A DNA stretch of 38,871 bases from Gammaproteobacteria bacterium (GCA_028819565.1 JAPPLD010000007.1:1-38871), one strand, 5' to 3'; shown: positions 19,550 through 29,188, counted from the first letter of the stretch. Made by a program: numbers and translations. The notes: a model not told the origin generated them from the letters alone.

Positions 19550-19873
19550 ATGTTCGGTAAGAAAAAGGATTTCAAATGCACCATCGCCAATACCGGCGAG
19601 ACTTTCGAGGTGCCCGGCAAGATCAACTTGCTGCAGGCGGCCCTGAACGCTGGCATCAAATGGCCCTGCGACTGCAAGGTGGGAAGTTGCGGGACCTGCC
19701 GATGCATCCTCAAGGAGGGCAAGGTCAAGGCTCTGAATGATTTCGCCTACGTGCTGGATGGCGACATGCTCAAGAAAGGCTATATCCTAGCTTGCCAGTC
19801 CCAGTTGAAATCCGACCTGGTCGTCGAGGTGGACTTCGAACAGGGCGCGATCGAAAACATGAAATTGACGTGA
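19550..19873 (+). CDS. Plant-type 2Fe-2S ferredoxin
   Basis: This 107-residue electron carrier has the cluster motif C-x4-C-x2-C (CKVGSCGTC, about residues 44-52) and a distal Cys in LACQSQL. The N-terminal MFGKKKDFKCTI and C-terminal acidic strand fit a stand-alone ferredoxin. It precedes bfd and bfr on the same strand, so an iron-related role is plausible, though the 88-base gap to bfd suggests separate control. The start is clear, with a palindrome just upstream. Confidence 0.85.
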   Translation: MFGKKKDFKCTIANTGETFEVPGKINLLQAALNAGIKWPCDCKVGSCGTCRCILKEGKVKALNDFAYVLDGDMLKKGYILACQSQLKSDLVVEVDFEQGAIENMKLT

Positions 19874-19961
19874 TCGATGCGATTTCATCGCTTCTCACCA
19901 ATCATCCAAAACACCTCATCCCCGATGCTTCACCTAGCCCGCAGATTTGTGGGCCACGCGC

Positions 19962-20147
19962 ATGATCGTCTGTTCCTGCGTTCAAGTCAGTGACCGAGAG
20001 CTGCGCGCCGCGGTGAAAGCCACCGTCAAAGCAGGACAACCCGTGAATTTCCGCTCTGTCTACCGCCAGATGGGGAAACGCGCGCGATGCGGCAATTGCC
20101 GGCCGCTCATCAACCAGATCATCAAACAGGTGCACACTGACGCCTGA
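19962..20147 (+). CDS. bfd: Bacterioferritin-associated ferredoxin
   Basis: The 61-residue product from ATG 19962 has the BFD cluster pattern: CSC near the N-terminus (MIVCSCVQVSDRELRAAV) and CGNC near residue 45 (RARCGNCRPLINQII). Bfd reduces ferric iron in bacterioferritin so that it can be released. A TTG at 19947 could extend it by five residues, but the family starts at Met-Ile-Val-Cys. The bfr gene follows after 27 bases. Confidence 0.88.
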   Translation: MIVCSCVQVSDRELRAAVKATVKAGQPVNFRSVYRQMGKRARCGNCRPLINQIIKQVHTDA

Positions 20148-20174
20148 TTCCTGAAAAAACAGGAGACTGCCATC

Positions 20175-20657
20175 ATGAAAGGAAACGAGAAAGTCATCGA
20201 CTACCTGAACCGCAGCCTGGCCAGCGAATTGCGAGCCGTCAATCAATACTGGCTGCATTACCGGCTACTGGAAGACTGGGGCTATGGCAAGCTCGCGCAA
20301 AAATCGCGAGAAGAGTCCATTGGAGAAATGCGCCATGCGGATCGGTTCGTGGAGCGAATCATCTTCCTGGAAGGACACCCCAATCTGCAAACCTTGGACC
20401 CGTTGCGCATTGGCGAGAACATCCGGGAGGTTTTGGAATGCGACCTCGCCGCCGAACAAGAGGCACATGCTCTGTACCGGGAAGGCCGTGATGTCTGCCA
20501 AGAAGTGAGCGACTATGCTTCCATGCGCTTGTTCGAAGACCTGATCGCGGACGAGGAAATGCACATCGCCTTCATCGAGACACAATTGCAGTTGATCGAC
20601 CAGATTGGGGTCGAGCAGTACGGGTTGCTTCAGGCGGGTTCCAACGAGGACGAATAA
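20175..20657 (+). CDS. bfr: Bacterioferritin
   Basis: This 160-residue iron-storage subunit keeps the ferroxidase residues Glu18, Glu51, His54, Glu94, Glu127 and His130, and the haem ligand Met52 ([10 protein letters not shown]). A good Shine-Dalgarno (AGGAGA) precedes the ATG. It forms a functional pair with bfd upstream. The stop lies 15 bases from the end of the convergent dihydroorotase gene, with no clear terminator between. Confidence 0.95.
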   Translation: MKGNEKVIDYLNRSLASELRAVNQYWLHYRLLEDWGYGKLAQKSREESIGEMRHADRFVERIIFLEGHPNLQTLDPLRIGENIREVLECDLAAEQEAHALYREGRDVCQEVSDYASMRLFEDLIADEEMHIAFIETQLQLIDQIGVEQYGLLQAGSNEDE

Positions 20658-20672
20658 CGCCCGGACCGAGAT

Positions 20673-22013
20673 TCACTCGCGGTTGAAATCAATCTTTATT
20701 CCGGCTGCGGGCGGCATTTCCTGCCCGTCCCGGTGCGCGATCCGGCCCGACACTATCGTCGTGTCGATCCGGGCATGCAACATCTGTCCTTCGAATGCCG
20801 ACCAGCCGCATTGGTGAAGAACTTCTTCCGGTTCCACCTGCTTGGCCGTCGACAAATCCACCAAAACCAGATCCGCGTAGTAGCCTTCGCGTAGGAATCC
20901 GCGATCGCGGACCGCGTAGCACAATGCCGGGGCATGCGCCGCCTTTTGCACGACCTGCGGCAAACTGAAGACACCTTGGTGAACCAGCTCCAGAAGCATC
21001 GGCAACGCATGCTGTGTGATCGGCAGCCCCGCCGCAACTTCCTGGTACGGTCCTTCTTTCTCCGACAGCAGGTGTGGCGCGTGATCGGTCGCGATCACGT
21101 CGATCCGGTCTTCGCGCACTGCCTGACGCAGCGCATCCCGATCTGATTTCTCCTTGATCGAGGGGTTGCATTTGATGCGGCCGCCGTACTGCGCATAGTC
21201 GGCGTCGGTGAAAACCAGGTGATGCACACAGGCCTCGGCAGTGATCCGTTTGCCTTCGATCGGCCCGACATCGAACTGTGGCAGTTCGTCCGCTGTGGTC
21301 AGATGCAGAACATGCAACCGTGAGCCGAATCGTCGCGCCAAGCCCACCGCCATGGATGAGGACGCAAGGCACGCCTCCCGGCTGCGAATCTGCACGTGGC
21401 AGTGCATTGGAATCTGCTCACCGTACTGCTGGACATGTTCGGCCAAGGCCGCCTCGATCATCGGTGTGTCTTCGCAGTGCGTTGCAATCAGGGTGGGGCA
21501 GTCGGCAAAGTGCTGTTCCAGCGCCTTGGGGTCGTCCACCAGCATGTTGCCGGTCGATGCACCCATGAAGATCTTGAGCCCGCACACTTTCCGGGGGGCC
21601 AGTTTTCGAACCTCGTCGACATTGTCATTGGTCGCGCCGAAATAAAACGCATAGTTCGCGTGCATCGCGCCATCCGCCCGCGCCAGCTTCTCGTCCAACC
21701 GCTCAAGGGTCACGACCGGCGGCTGGTTGTTCGGCATGTCCATGACCGTGGTCGTGCCACCCGCCACGGCAGCACGAGACTCGGATCGGAAAGTTCCTTT
21801 CTCCGGTTGGCCCGGTTCACGAAAATGCACTTGGCCGTCGATCATCCCGGGCAGCAGGTGAAGCCCCGCAGCATCCAGGACCTGGTCGGCAGACTCGCCA
21901 GACAGGTCCGGCCCGATCTTTTCGATCCGCGAACCTCGGACAAGCAAATCCGTCTCGAACACGCGACCTTCGTTGACCGCAGTCGCATTGACAATCAGGC
22001 AGGAATCAGACAT
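20673..22013 (-). CDS. pyrC: Dihydroorotase (class I-like)
   Basis: The 446-residue amidohydrolase should close carbamoyl-aspartate to dihydroorotate in pyrimidine synthesis. It has GMIDGQVHFREPG (residues 56-68), MDMPNNQPP, GLKIFMGASTGN with the bridging Lys, and IATDHAPH. The usual metal HxH reads Gln-Val-His, so the first His is missing. As I recall, a widespread dihydroorotase subtype shows the same change, but I could not check. It stands apart from other pyr genes. An allantoinase or inactive homologue is less likely. Confidence 0.8.
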   Translation of the reverse strand: MSDSCLIVNATAVNEGRVFETDLLVRGSRIEKIGPDLSGESADQVLDAAGLHLLPGMIDGQVHFREPGQPEKGTFRSESRAAVAGGTTTVMDMPNNQPPVVTLERLDEKLARADGAMHANYAFYFGATNDNVDEVRKLAPRKVCGLKIFMGASTGNMLVDDPKALEQHFADCPTLIATHCEDTPMIEAALAEHVQQYGEQIPMHCHVQIRSREACLASSSMAVGLARRFGSRLHVLHLTTADELPQFDVGPIEGKRITAEACVHHLVFTDADYAQYGGRIKCNPSIKEKSDRDALRQAVREDRIDVIATDHAPHLLSEKEGPYQEVAAGLPITQHALPMLLELVHQGVFSLPQVVQKAAHAPALCYAVRDRGFLREGYYADLVLVDLSTAKQVEPEEVLHQCGWSAFEGQMLHARIDTTIVSGRIAHRDGQEMPPAAGIKIDFNRE

Positions 22014-22171
22014 GGGAAACGTGGGAAAGTTTGCGCATTGTACCGGGTGTCCCGGCTAATCGCCGTTCAGCCTTCGGAACCACTGCGGTTACAGTCGAAG
22101 CGGTTAAGCCCAATCCACCCCAAATCCAAAGGTTTTTCCCTACCGCCAAAATGTGTTCTAATTGATTTAGC

Positions 22172-22522
22172 ATGAGTTCTTCCGACCCACACATCCAAAA
22201 CCCCGTGCTGGACGATGCCGGCTGCGCGGCTCACGAGCCCTATGCCTTGCGCGTGCTAGGCGACAGTATGGAACCGGAATTCGCGGACGGTTGCATTGTC
22301 ATCGTCGACCCGGCCGGACATGCACAGCCTGGTTCTTACGTAGTCGCGCGGGTAAACGGAGAGCCGATTTTCCGGCAGTACTGGATCGAGGAAGAACGGC
22401 ATTGGCTGCGGCCGGTCAACCCTGGCTATCCTTCGCTTGAAATCAGCGACCCTTCAGATATCATCGGCGTCATCACCCAGCGCGCCGGAACCCGCCGCTC
22501 CTACCGTCGCCACTACGTCTGA
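22172..22522 (+). CDS. Short S24 (LexA/UmuD-like) peptidase-fold protein without HTH
   Basis: The 116-residue product is an isolated S24 domain. LGDSMEPEFADG (residues 29-40) carries the nucleophile Ser. The second half of the Ser-Lys dyad normally lies in a segment such as TVKRL, but here it reads IFRQYW, giving Arg where Lys is expected. No DNA-binding domain is present. LexA and UmuD-type relatives cut themselves when bound to RecA; this one may not. It is divergent from pyrC and convergent with gcvH. Confidence 0.7.
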   Translation: MSSSDPHIQNPVLDDAGCAAHEPYALRVLGDSMEPEFADGCIVIVDPAGHAQPGSYVVARVNGEPIFRQYWIEEERHWLRPVNPGYPSLEISDPSDIIGVITQRAGTRRSYRRHYV

Positions 22523-22531
22523 TTCTTAGGG

Positions 22532-22906
22532 TTACTTGCCGGTCAACTCTTTGTAGGCATCCGAATCCATCAGGGATGCACAAGGATCAGGCTCGACACA
22601 GTCCATCTTCAGTATCCAGCCGTCGCCCTCCGGCGAATCATTGACCTGCCAAGGTTCTTCCCGAAGAGTATCGTTGACTTCCGTGACTCGGCCTAAGGCT
22701 GGCGCAATCAGTTCGGACGCGGTCTTTACCGATTCGATTACCCCGAAACTTTGACCCTGGACCAGTTCGGTGCCAGGTTCAGGCAGTTCCACGAACAGGA
22801 TGTCGCCCAGTTCCTCCTGTGCGTAGTGAGTCACGCCAACGGCCGCTCCGCCGGACCCGTCGGATTCCAACCAGAGGTGATCCTGGCTGTAACAGCGCTT
22901 ATCCAT
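22532..22906 (-). CDS. gcvH: Glycine cleavage H protein (lipoyl carrier)
   Basis: The 124-residue carrier has the lipoyl-lysine motif ESVKTASEL with Lys61, and the family core HLWLESDG, GVTHYAQEELGDILFVELP. It would carry the aminomethyl group between the P and T proteins. No gcvT or gcvP is in the window, and the gene ends the glycolytic unit after a Cys-rich gene, so another lipoyl role is possible. It is 20 bases downstream of that gene. Confidence 0.93.
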   Translation of the reverse strand: MDKRCYSQDHLWLESDGSGGAAVGVTHYAQEELGDILFVELPEPGTELVQGQSFGVIESVKTASELIAPALGRVTEVNDTLREEPWQVNDSPEGDGWILKMDCVEPDPCASLMDSDAYKELTGK

Positions 22907-22926
22907 AGTCCCTTGTCTGTCCCGAA

Positions 22927-23322
22927 TCAGTGCCGACTTCGCCGGGCGCGTGCACCATGCATCGCCTCAGCCAGAATGCCATGATCCAGCATCTCAAGTT
23001 TATCCGCCGCATTCCCTGCCACTTCGTCGATGTCCTCGATTCTCTCGCCCGCAGGCAGATTCAGGCATTGCAGCGTTCCAGCCAAACCACCAATCTGGAT
23101 CTTCAGCAGCGTGCTGTGCGGCACCTGGGTGCGATCTTCGACTTCCCCGAAGGCCTCGGCACCAACCTGCTCAAAAAATTCCTGCAGTCCCTGGCAACGG
23201 TTGCAGGAGTCTGCGTCATTGCAGTCGATGCCGGCGCCATCCCGGCGCGTTACCGAAATGGCCCGGGAGCAGGCATGCGTCCCGGCGACGATCAGGCGCT
23301 CAAACGGGCAGTGCGTATTCAC
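22927..23322 (-). CDS. Cys-rich protein of unknown function
   Basis: I do not recognise a named family. From GTG 23322, whose GTGA overlaps the reductase stop, the product has 131 residues. An alternative TTG at 23340 lies inside the reductase gene. Cysteines sit at 5, 18, 34, 40, 43 and 87, with C-x5-C-x2-C (CNDADSCNRC) looking like a metal or Fe-S site. The C-terminal half is acidic and helical and the last residues are basic (ARARRSRH). It lies between a 2Fe-2S reductase and gcvH and overlaps the former, so a redox or cluster-related partner role is likely (inference). Confidence 0.65.
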   Translation of the reverse strand: MNTHCPFERLIVAGTHACSRAISVTRRDGAGIDCNDADSCNRCQGLQEFFEQVGAEAFGEVEDRTQVPHSTLLKIQIGGLAGTLQCLNLPAGERIEDIDEVAGNAADKLEMLDHGILAEAMHGARARRSRH

Positions 23323-24371
23323 GCTGTCGCCCCCAGGCAACGGGTATACGAGTTTCCACGAATAATTTCGGCGTGAAATTGCTCTCGCACCAACTGGTGC
23401 TGCGCGGCCAAGGCATCAAAGCGTTCCACCACCGGCTCCGGCGCACAAATGTACAGGTCCATCCCCGAAAGGTCCGGATGGTCGTCCACGATACGCTTCA
23501 GCATGGTTTCCACTTTTTCCATGCCGGACAATTCATCTTTTGCCCACTCGCTGAACGACTCCTCGATCACTAGGGGCGTGTAGCTCAGTTCGTCGAGCGC
23601 ATCTGTCCAAGAACGGCACAGGTTGTGCATATACAGGTCGTCCGTGCCACAGCAAATCCGGTACAAATGCAGAGACTGCTCCGACTCGCGCGCGGTTAAC
23701 TGTTCGAGCATGCTCTTAATAGCCGCAAATCCAGTGTCGAACGCCACGAACAGAGCCGGGCGAGTGGAATTGTCATCGAACGCAAACCGACCTCCAGGCG
23801 CTTCGACCGTCACAATCTGTCCAGGACGCAGGGACTCGAACGCGCTATCGGAGAAATCGTCATCCGGCAGGCGCCGAATGTGGAAATCGATATGTCGTTC
23901 GTCGCACGGGCAACTGGCAATTGCACTGTCACTTACCGCGCCGTTCTCCAGCGTCAGGCTCGCATACTGGCCTGCCATGAAGCGAAGCCGTTGCGAGCGG
24001 GGTACCCGCAACTTCAGCCACAGCAGGCGTTCGCCGAGCTTTTCGGCGATTTTCACTTTCGCCTGCAAGGTTTGCCAAGGAATGGATGTCGGGTCTTTTT
24101 CGAGCACAACCTCAAGCGTGAGGTCGCTCTGCGCGCCGTTGCTGCACATCAAGAAATCGCCATGCGCCCGCTCGGCTTGGGTGAACACGAAGTCGTGATG
24201 GCGAGTGGGCTTGAGTTCGCCCTCTATCAACCGGGCACGGCACAGCCCGCAATTCCCGGCACTGCATCCGTACGGAAGGCCGACACCCTCTCGGAGGGCG
24301 GCCTCAAGCAGGGTTTCGTTCCCCTGGATTTCGAACGAGCGGTCGGCGTTGCGGAGCCGGACGATCGCCAT
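23319..24371 (-). CDS. 2Fe-2S/FAD ferredoxin-type reductase (CDP-6-deoxyglucoseen reductase-like)
   Basis: The 350-residue protein has an N-terminal 2Fe-2S domain (C-x4-C-x2-C in CSAGNCGLC, about residues 36-44, and a distal Cys in LMCSNG). It is followed by an FAD-binding barrel and an NAD-binding domain (VAFDTGFAAIKSML). The usual flavin-binding RxYS motif reads SDSAIASCP, so FAD binding may differ. Such proteins pass electrons from NAD(P)H to an acceptor, here unknown. The gene follows fba after 9 bases and overlaps the Cys-rich gene, so it belongs to the glycolytic unit. No deoxysugar genes are near. Confidence 0.72.
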   Translation of the reverse strand: MAIVRLRNADRSFEIQGNETLLEAALREGVGLPYGCSAGNCGLCRARLIEGELKPTRHHDFVFTQAERAHGDFLMCSNGAQSDLTLEVVLEKDPTSIPWQTLQAKVKIAEKLGERLLWLKLRVPRSQRLRFMAGQYASLTLENGAVSDSAIASCPCDERHIDFHIRRLPDDDFSDSAFESLRPGQIVTVEAPGGRFAFDDNSTRPALFVAFDTGFAAIKSMLEQLTARESEQSLHLYRICCGTDDLYMHNLCRSWTDALDELSYTPLVIEESFSEWAKDELSGMEKVETMLKRIVDDHPDLSGMDLYICAPEPVVERFDALAAQHQLVREQFHAEIIRGNSYTRCLGATA

Positions 24372-24380
24372 GGGACCGAA

Positions 24381-25400
24381 TCAGGCCGCTTTTTCCATCT
24401 CGACGTCGTAAGCCCCGCGTGCAGCCGCCCCGTTCAGGCGAGCACGCTTGGAGATCGCAGCTTGGCCGATTCCCCGATTGGCTTCGGCGCCTCCCCAGGA
24501 TTTCATCGCCTGCTGCTGTAAGGCACGACCATAAGAAAAAGTTACTGCCCAAGGAAGATCCGGATGCTGGTTGATCGCATTCAGGTGCGCGCTGGCCTCT
24601 TCGTCACTCTGTCCGCCGGACAGGAACGCGATTCCAGGCACTTCCGCCGGTACCGTCTTCTTCAGGCATTCCATCGTGCGGGCGGCCACCGTCTCGACAT
24701 CCGCCTGCTCCGCGCACCGGTCTCCGGAAATTACCATGCTGGGCTTGAGCACGATGCCCTCAAGCCACACGCCCTGGCGCGCCAACTGATCGAAGGTGAC
24801 CTCCAGCGCACGGACGGTCACTTCATAACTGCGATCAATATCGTGTTCGCCATTCATCAGGACTTCGGGTTCGACGATCGGCACTAGATCCGCTTCCTGG
24901 CACAGGGCCGCATAGCGGGCGAGGGCATGGGCATTGGCTTCCAGGCAGGCTTCGCTCGGCAGACCTTCCCCGATGGTGATGACTGCCCGCCACTTGGCGA
25001 AGCGGGCACCTAATTCGGCATACTCAACCAAGCGCTCGCGCAAGCCGTCCAAGCCTTCCGTCACCTTCTCGCCCGGATGACCCGCCAAGTCCTTGGCGCC
25101 TTTATCCACCTTGATGCCCGGCACGATGCCGATCGAGTTCAGGTGCTCCGGGAACGGCGTATCGTCCAACAGTTTCTGGCGCAGGGTCTCGTCAAACAGG
25201 ATCGCGCCGCCGACATGGTCGCCCAGACCCGCTGCCGTGACCAGCATGTCGCGGTAAGTGCGGCGATTTTCTTCAGTAAATTCAATGCCTAAAGCGTCAA
25301 AGCGCTTCTTGCAGGTGGGGTGGCTTTCGTCCATCGCCAAAATCCCCTTCCCGGGGGCCACCATGGCGCGCGCGGTTGCGCTCAATGTTTCACGGTTCAT
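24381..25400 (-). CDS. Fructose-bisphosphate aldolase, class I
   Basis: The 339-residue aldolase is of the Schiff-base class I type related to eukaryotic aldolases: GKGILAMDESHPTCKKRFDALGI, WRAVITIG, IVEPEVLMNGEHD, the Schiff-base Lys segment EGIVLKPSM, and FLSGGQSDEEA. It cleaves fructose-1,6-bisphosphate to triose phosphates. The gene starts 59 bases after pyk; the gap is AT-rich and could hold an internal promoter or a processing site. Confidence 0.95.
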   Translation of the reverse strand: MNRETLSATARAMVAPGKGILAMDESHPTCKKRFDALGIEFTEENRRTYRDMLVTAAGLGDHVGGAILFDETLRQKLLDDTPFPEHLNSIGIVPGIKVDKGAKDLAGHPGEKVTEGLDGLRERLVEYAELGARFAKWRAVITIGEGLPSEACLEANAHALARYAALCQEADLVPIVEPEVLMNGEHDIDRSYEVTVRALEVTFDQLARQGVWLEGIVLKPSMVISGDRCAEQADVETVAARTMECLKKTVPAEVPGIAFLSGGQSDEEASAHLNAINQHPDLPWAVTFSYGRALQQQAMKSWGGAEANRGIGQAAISKRARLNGAAARGAYDVEMEKAA

Positions 25401-25459
25401 AAAAAATATCTGGTTGAAAGATTAAAAAATGGAATGTTCGCGAACGATTTATTTTATCG

Positions 25460-26941
25460 CTACTCGACCGCAACGCCATGCGATTCGGGCATCGCCCCGG
25501 CCTCTACGATCTTCAGGGCGTTGGTACCTCCCTGCACGCCCGCCAGATCGCCCTTGGTGATGATCACTAGGTCGCCATCCTCCACCACACCGCTCTTTTT
25601 CAGCACGTCGACCAGATCCCGGTTGAGCTCGGCATGGTCGGTGCTGATGCTGCGCAAGGTGACCGGATACACCCCGCGGTATAGGTTGACCCGTCGGCGC
25701 GTCTCAAGGTTGCGGGAGACCGCATAGATCGGGATGCTGGAACGGAAACGCGACATCTGCCGGGGAGTGGAGCCAGATTCGGTCAAGGCGGCAATCGCTT
25801 TGACTTCCAGGTGGTTGGCGGTGAAAATCGCCGACAACGCGATCGCCTCGTCCGCATCGAACAAGTCTTCTTCTTCGTTGGCAAGATCCAAGATGTCGCC
25901 GGCGGCATTGCCCTCGGAACCTACGCAGATACGGCTCATCGCGAGCACCGCCTCGACCGGGTTGTCGCCGATTGCCGTCTCTGCCGACAGCATCACGGCG
26001 TCGGTCCCATCCAGCACGGCATTGGCGACATCGAACACCTCTGCACGCGTCGGAATAGTGCTGGTGATCATAGATTCCATCATCTGCGTCGCCGTGATCA
26101 CTACCCGGTTGTGCCGCCAAGCTCTTCGAATCAATTTTTTCTGTACTGCCGGCAGTTCCGGGTCACCAATTTCCACGCCCAAGTCGCCGCGCGCCACCAT
26201 GATTGCGTCCGAAGCATCCAGAATCTCGTCGATGTTCTCGACGGCTTCGGCTCGCTCGATCTTCGCGATCATGTGCGCGTTGCCGCCGGCCTCGCGCAGG
26301 AGTTCGCGTGCATAGTAGATGTCGCCCCCGCTGCGCGGGTAGGACACGGCAAGATAGTCCACGCCGATTTCCGCGGCCAACTGGATGTCCTGATGATCCT
26401 TGGCGCTGATCGAAGGAGCCGACAGGCCGCCACCGGCGCGATTAACGCCCTTGGCGTCCTGCAAGACTCCTCCGGAGATAGTCTCGGTAATGATGCGCCC
26501 GGACTCCACCGCCTTGACCTGTAGAACAAGACGGCCATCGTCCAGCAGCAGATTGTTGCCGACACGCACATCTTCGGACAGTTCTGGATACGTCAGCCCA
26601 ACGCCTTCGCTCGTGCCGGCATCCGGCTCGAGATCCGGGTCTAAGATGAACGGGTCGCCCGGCTTGAGGGTGACCGAACCGTCACGAAAGCCGGTAATGC
26701 GAATCTTCGGCCCCTGCAGGTCGCCCAGAATCGCCAAGTGGTATTTCGGTTCGGTCATCTCGCGAATCCGTTCTGCGCGTTCGCGATGCTCGTCTTGGGT
26801 GCCATGCGAGAAATTCAGGCGAACCACGTCCACGCCGGCATCGATCAAGTCGCGCAATACCTCCGGCGAATCAGTCGCCGGCCCCAAGGTGGCGATGATC
26901 TTGGTTCGCCGGTGGCGAAGTTCGGAGGAAGGCGCAGTCAT
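25460..26941 (-). CDS. pyk: Pyruvate kinase
   Basis: The 493-residue enzyme makes pyruvate and ATP from phosphoenolpyruvate. Motifs include KIIATLGPATDSPEVL, VVRLNFSHG, the catalytic IAKIERAEAVENIDEI, MVARGDLGVEIG, TQMMESMI and MLSAETAIG. The ATG overlaps the pgk stop (ATGA). It is full length, and lies between pgk and fba in the unit. Confidence 0.96.
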   Translation of the reverse strand: MTAPSSELRHRRTKIIATLGPATDSPEVLRDLIDAGVDVVRLNFSHGTQDEHRERAERIREMTEPKYHLAILGDLQGPKIRITGFRDGSVTLKPGDPFILDPDLEPDAGTSEGVGLTYPELSEDVRVGNNLLLDDGRLVLQVKAVESGRIITETISGGVLQDAKGVNRAGGGLSAPSISAKDHQDIQLAAEIGVDYLAVSYPRSGGDIYYARELLREAGGNAHMIAKIERAEAVENIDEILDASDAIMVARGDLGVEIGDPELPAVQKKLIRRAWRHNRVVITATQMMESMITSTIPTRAEVFDVANAVLDGTDAVMLSAETAIGDNPVEAVLAMSRICVGSEGNAAGDILDLANEEEDLFDADEAIALSAIFTANHLEVKAIAALTESGSTPRQMSRFRSSIPIYAVSRNLETRRRVNLYRGVYPVTLRSISTDHAELNRDLVDVLKKSGVVEDGDLVIITKGDLAGVQGGTNALKIVEAGAMPESHGVAVE

Positions 26942-28110
26942 GAGGCCACCGTCTTGAGAATTTCAACGGCTGGGAGCGTGCGGCCCGCCGCATACTCCAG
27001 GAATGCACCCCCGCCGGTCGACAGATAGGACATCTTGCTCTTTATCCGAAAACTTCCCACAGCGGCCAGCGTATCACCCCCGCCCGCAATAGAAAAGGCT
27101 TGCGAGTCGGCAATGGCATGCCCCAAGGCCTTCGTTCCGGCTGCAAAGCGCGGATCCTCGAATACGCCCAGCGGGCCATTCCAGATCACTGTCCGGGCCC
27201 GGGCAACAAGCCGGCCATAGTGATCCTGGGTTTTTGGCCCTACGTCCATAATCCGCTCTCCCGAGCGCACCTCGTCCGCTTCGCGAACGACCGGCTCTTG
27301 CGAACCGGGAAGCTCGCAGACCACATCCTGGGGTAACGGGACGGTCGCCCGGCGCCGGGAAGAAGACTCCATCAACCGCCGCGCGAGATCCAACTGCGCC
27401 GGTTCGTGCAGGGAATCCCCGATATCCAGGCCTGCCGCCGCCATGAACGTGTTGGCAATCCCACCGCCGACGATCAGTTCGTCAGCGATCTCGGCCAGGC
27501 GTTCCAGCACCTCGATTTTGGTCGACACCTTGGCTCCTCCGACGACAGCGACCAGCGGACGTTCCGGTTTCTCCAGGGCACGCTGCAGCATTCTCAGTTC
27601 GCGCCTCAGCAAAGGGCCCGCGCAGGCGCGCGGAGCGTACCGGGCCACTGCATGGGTCGAGGCATGCGCTCGATGCGCGCTGCCAAAGGCATCCATCACG
27701 TAGAGATCGCACAAGGCCGCCATGCGTCGGCCCAGATCGTCGCTGTTCCCGGTCTCCCCTTCGAGAAACCGCACGTTCTCAAGCAGGGTGACGCGACCCG
27801 GCTTGGACTCCACGCCGTCGATCCAGTTGCGCCGGAAAACTGCCGGTTCGTCCAGCCGCTCCGACAAAGCCATCGCGACCGGTTCCAAGGAAGCAGCTGC
27901 ATCGTAGCGCCCCTCCTGCGGCCGCCCCAGATGCGACATCACCAGGACACGACACTGGGCCTGCTGCAAGCGGCGAAGGGTCTGGATGCTGGCGCGAATC
28001 CGCTCATCCGCAGTGATGCGACCGGATTCTATCGGTACGTTCAAGTCGGTGCGCAACAGCACCCGGCTGCCCGGCTTGAGCTTGCCCGGCAAACCGGGAG
28101 GCATGCTCAT
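26938..28110 (-). CDS. pgk: Phosphoglycerate kinase
   Basis: The 390-residue enzyme transfers phosphate between 1,3-bisphosphoglycerate and ADP. Motifs are [46 protein letters not shown], and the C-terminal GGGDTLAAV and [10 protein letters not shown]. The start is ATG 28110, overlapping the gap stop (ATGA), or ATG 28104. An open stretch upstream to 28182 is inside gap and unlikely. Confidence 0.96.
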   Translation of the reverse strand: MSMPPGLPGKLKPGSRVLLRTDLNVPIESGRITADERIRASIQTLRRLQQAQCRVLVMSHLGRPQEGRYDAAASLEPVAMALSERLDEPAVFRRNWIDGVESKPGRVTLLENVRFLEGETGNSDDLGRRMAALCDLYVMDAFGSAHRAHASTHAVARYAPRACAGPLLRRELRMLQRALEKPERPLVAVVGGAKVSTKIEVLERLAEIADELIVGGGIANTFMAAAGLDIGDSLHEPAQLDLARRLMESSSRRRATVPLPQDVVCELPGSQEPVVREADEVRSGERIMDVGPKTQDHYGRLVARARTVIWNGPLGVFEDPRFAAGTKALGHAIADSQAFSIAGGGDTLAAVGSFRIKSKMSYLSTGGGAFLEYAAGRTLPAVEILKTVAS

Positions 28111-29123
28111 GCGGAGGCGCGCATCCAGGCCGCAATGACATCCAGCATACGATTGGAAAAGCCCCACTCGTTGTCGTACCACGAGAGAACCTTGACCAGG
28201 TTGCCCGGAAGCACCTTGGTCAGCGAAGCATCAAGCGAGGACGACGCCGGGCTGTGGTTGAAGTCGATCGAAACCAGGGGATCCTCGCTGTATGCCAAAA
28301 CGCCTTTCAGCGGTCCCTCGGCTGCCGCACGCACGGCCGCGTTGACTTCTTCTGCGTTCGTCTCCCGACTGGCCACGAAAGTCAAGTCCACCACCGAAAC
28401 GTTGATGGTCGGTACGCGAATGGCGAATCCGTCCAGGCGACCGTCGAGTTCCGGCAGTACCAGGCCGACCGCCCGCGCCGCGCCGGTCGCGGTCGGAATC
28501 ATCGACTGCGTGGCTGAGCGGGCCCGGCGCAGATCGCTGTGCGCCACATCCGTCAACACCTGGTCGTTGGTATACGAATGGATGGTGGTCATGATGCCGG
28601 ACTCGATGCCGACCGATTCCATCAGAACCTTCGCCAGAGGTGCCAAACAGTTCGTCGTGCAGGAGGCATTGGAAACCACGACGTGATCCGGGCCCAACTG
28701 GTCATGATTGACGCCATACACCACGGTCGCATCCACGTCCTTTCCGGCCGGAGCCGAGATCAGCACCCGGGGGGCGCCTGCCTCCAAGTGACCCTGCGAC
28801 TTCTCGCGCGAAGCGAAAAGCCCGGTCGACTCGATCACCACGTCCACTTCCGACTCTTTCCAGGGAATATCTGCCGGGTTGCGGCAGGCGGTGAACCGGA
28901 TGCGGTCGTTTCCCACCATCATGGCATCTCCATCAGCCTGCACGTTCAGGTTGAACGGCCCATGCGCCGAGTCGTAGCGAGTCAGATGTGCGCTGACCTC
29001 CAAATCGCCGATGTCATTGATGGCAACGATGCTGATTTCATCCTGCCGCCCGGCTTCGTAAAAGGCACGCAAGATGTTGCGCCCAATGCGTCCATAGCCG
29101 TTGATTCCTACACGAATGCTCAT
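28107..29123 (-). CDS. gap: Glyceraldehyde-3-phosphate dehydrogenase
   Basis: The 338-residue type I enzyme has [15 protein letters not shown] for NAD binding, the catalytic [15 protein letters not shown] with its Cys, and [13 protein letters not shown] near the end. AGGGAG seven bases before the ATG is a good ribosome site. It is the first gene after the TnpB element, so its transcription may now come through the element or from a promoter at the element edge. Confidence 0.97.
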   Translation of the reverse strand: MSIRVGINGYGRIGRNILRAFYEAGRQDEISIVAINDIGDLEVSAHLTRYDSAHGPFNLNVQADGDAMMVGNDRIRFTACRNPADIPWKESEVDVVIESTGLFASREKSQGHLEAGAPRVLISAPAGKDVDATVVYGVNHDQLGPDHVVVSNASCTTNCLAPLAKVLMESVGIESGIMTTIHSYTNDQVLTDVAHSDLRRARSATQSMIPTATGAARAVGLVLPELDGRLDGFAIRVPTINVSVVDLTFVASRETNAEEVNAAVRAAAEGPLKGVLAYSEDPLVSIDFNHSPASSSLDASLTKVLPGNLVKVLSWYDNEWGFSNRMLDVIAAWMRASA

Positions 29124-29174
29124 GCTGTCACTCCCTGACCCAACATCTCCCGGGCCATCGTTGTCAAGTGGAAA

Positions 29175-29188
29175 TTATGTAGCAAAAT
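29175..29188 (+). repeat. Terminal inverted repeat, left copy
   Basis: TTATGTAGCAAAAT on the plus strand, matching 14 of 14 with the right copy. It contains the tnpB stop codon, read on the minus strand. GCAAG at 29191-29195 extends the match after two mismatches. Confidence 0.7.

Noticed and set aside
23319-24371. Deoxysugar biosynthesis gene
   Set aside because: The reductase resembles the CDP-glucoseen reductase family, but no sugar nucleotide genes are near and the neighbours are glycolytic.
27406-28686. Long open frame opposite pgk and gap
   Set aside because: It crosses two well-supported genes on the other strand and has no motif.
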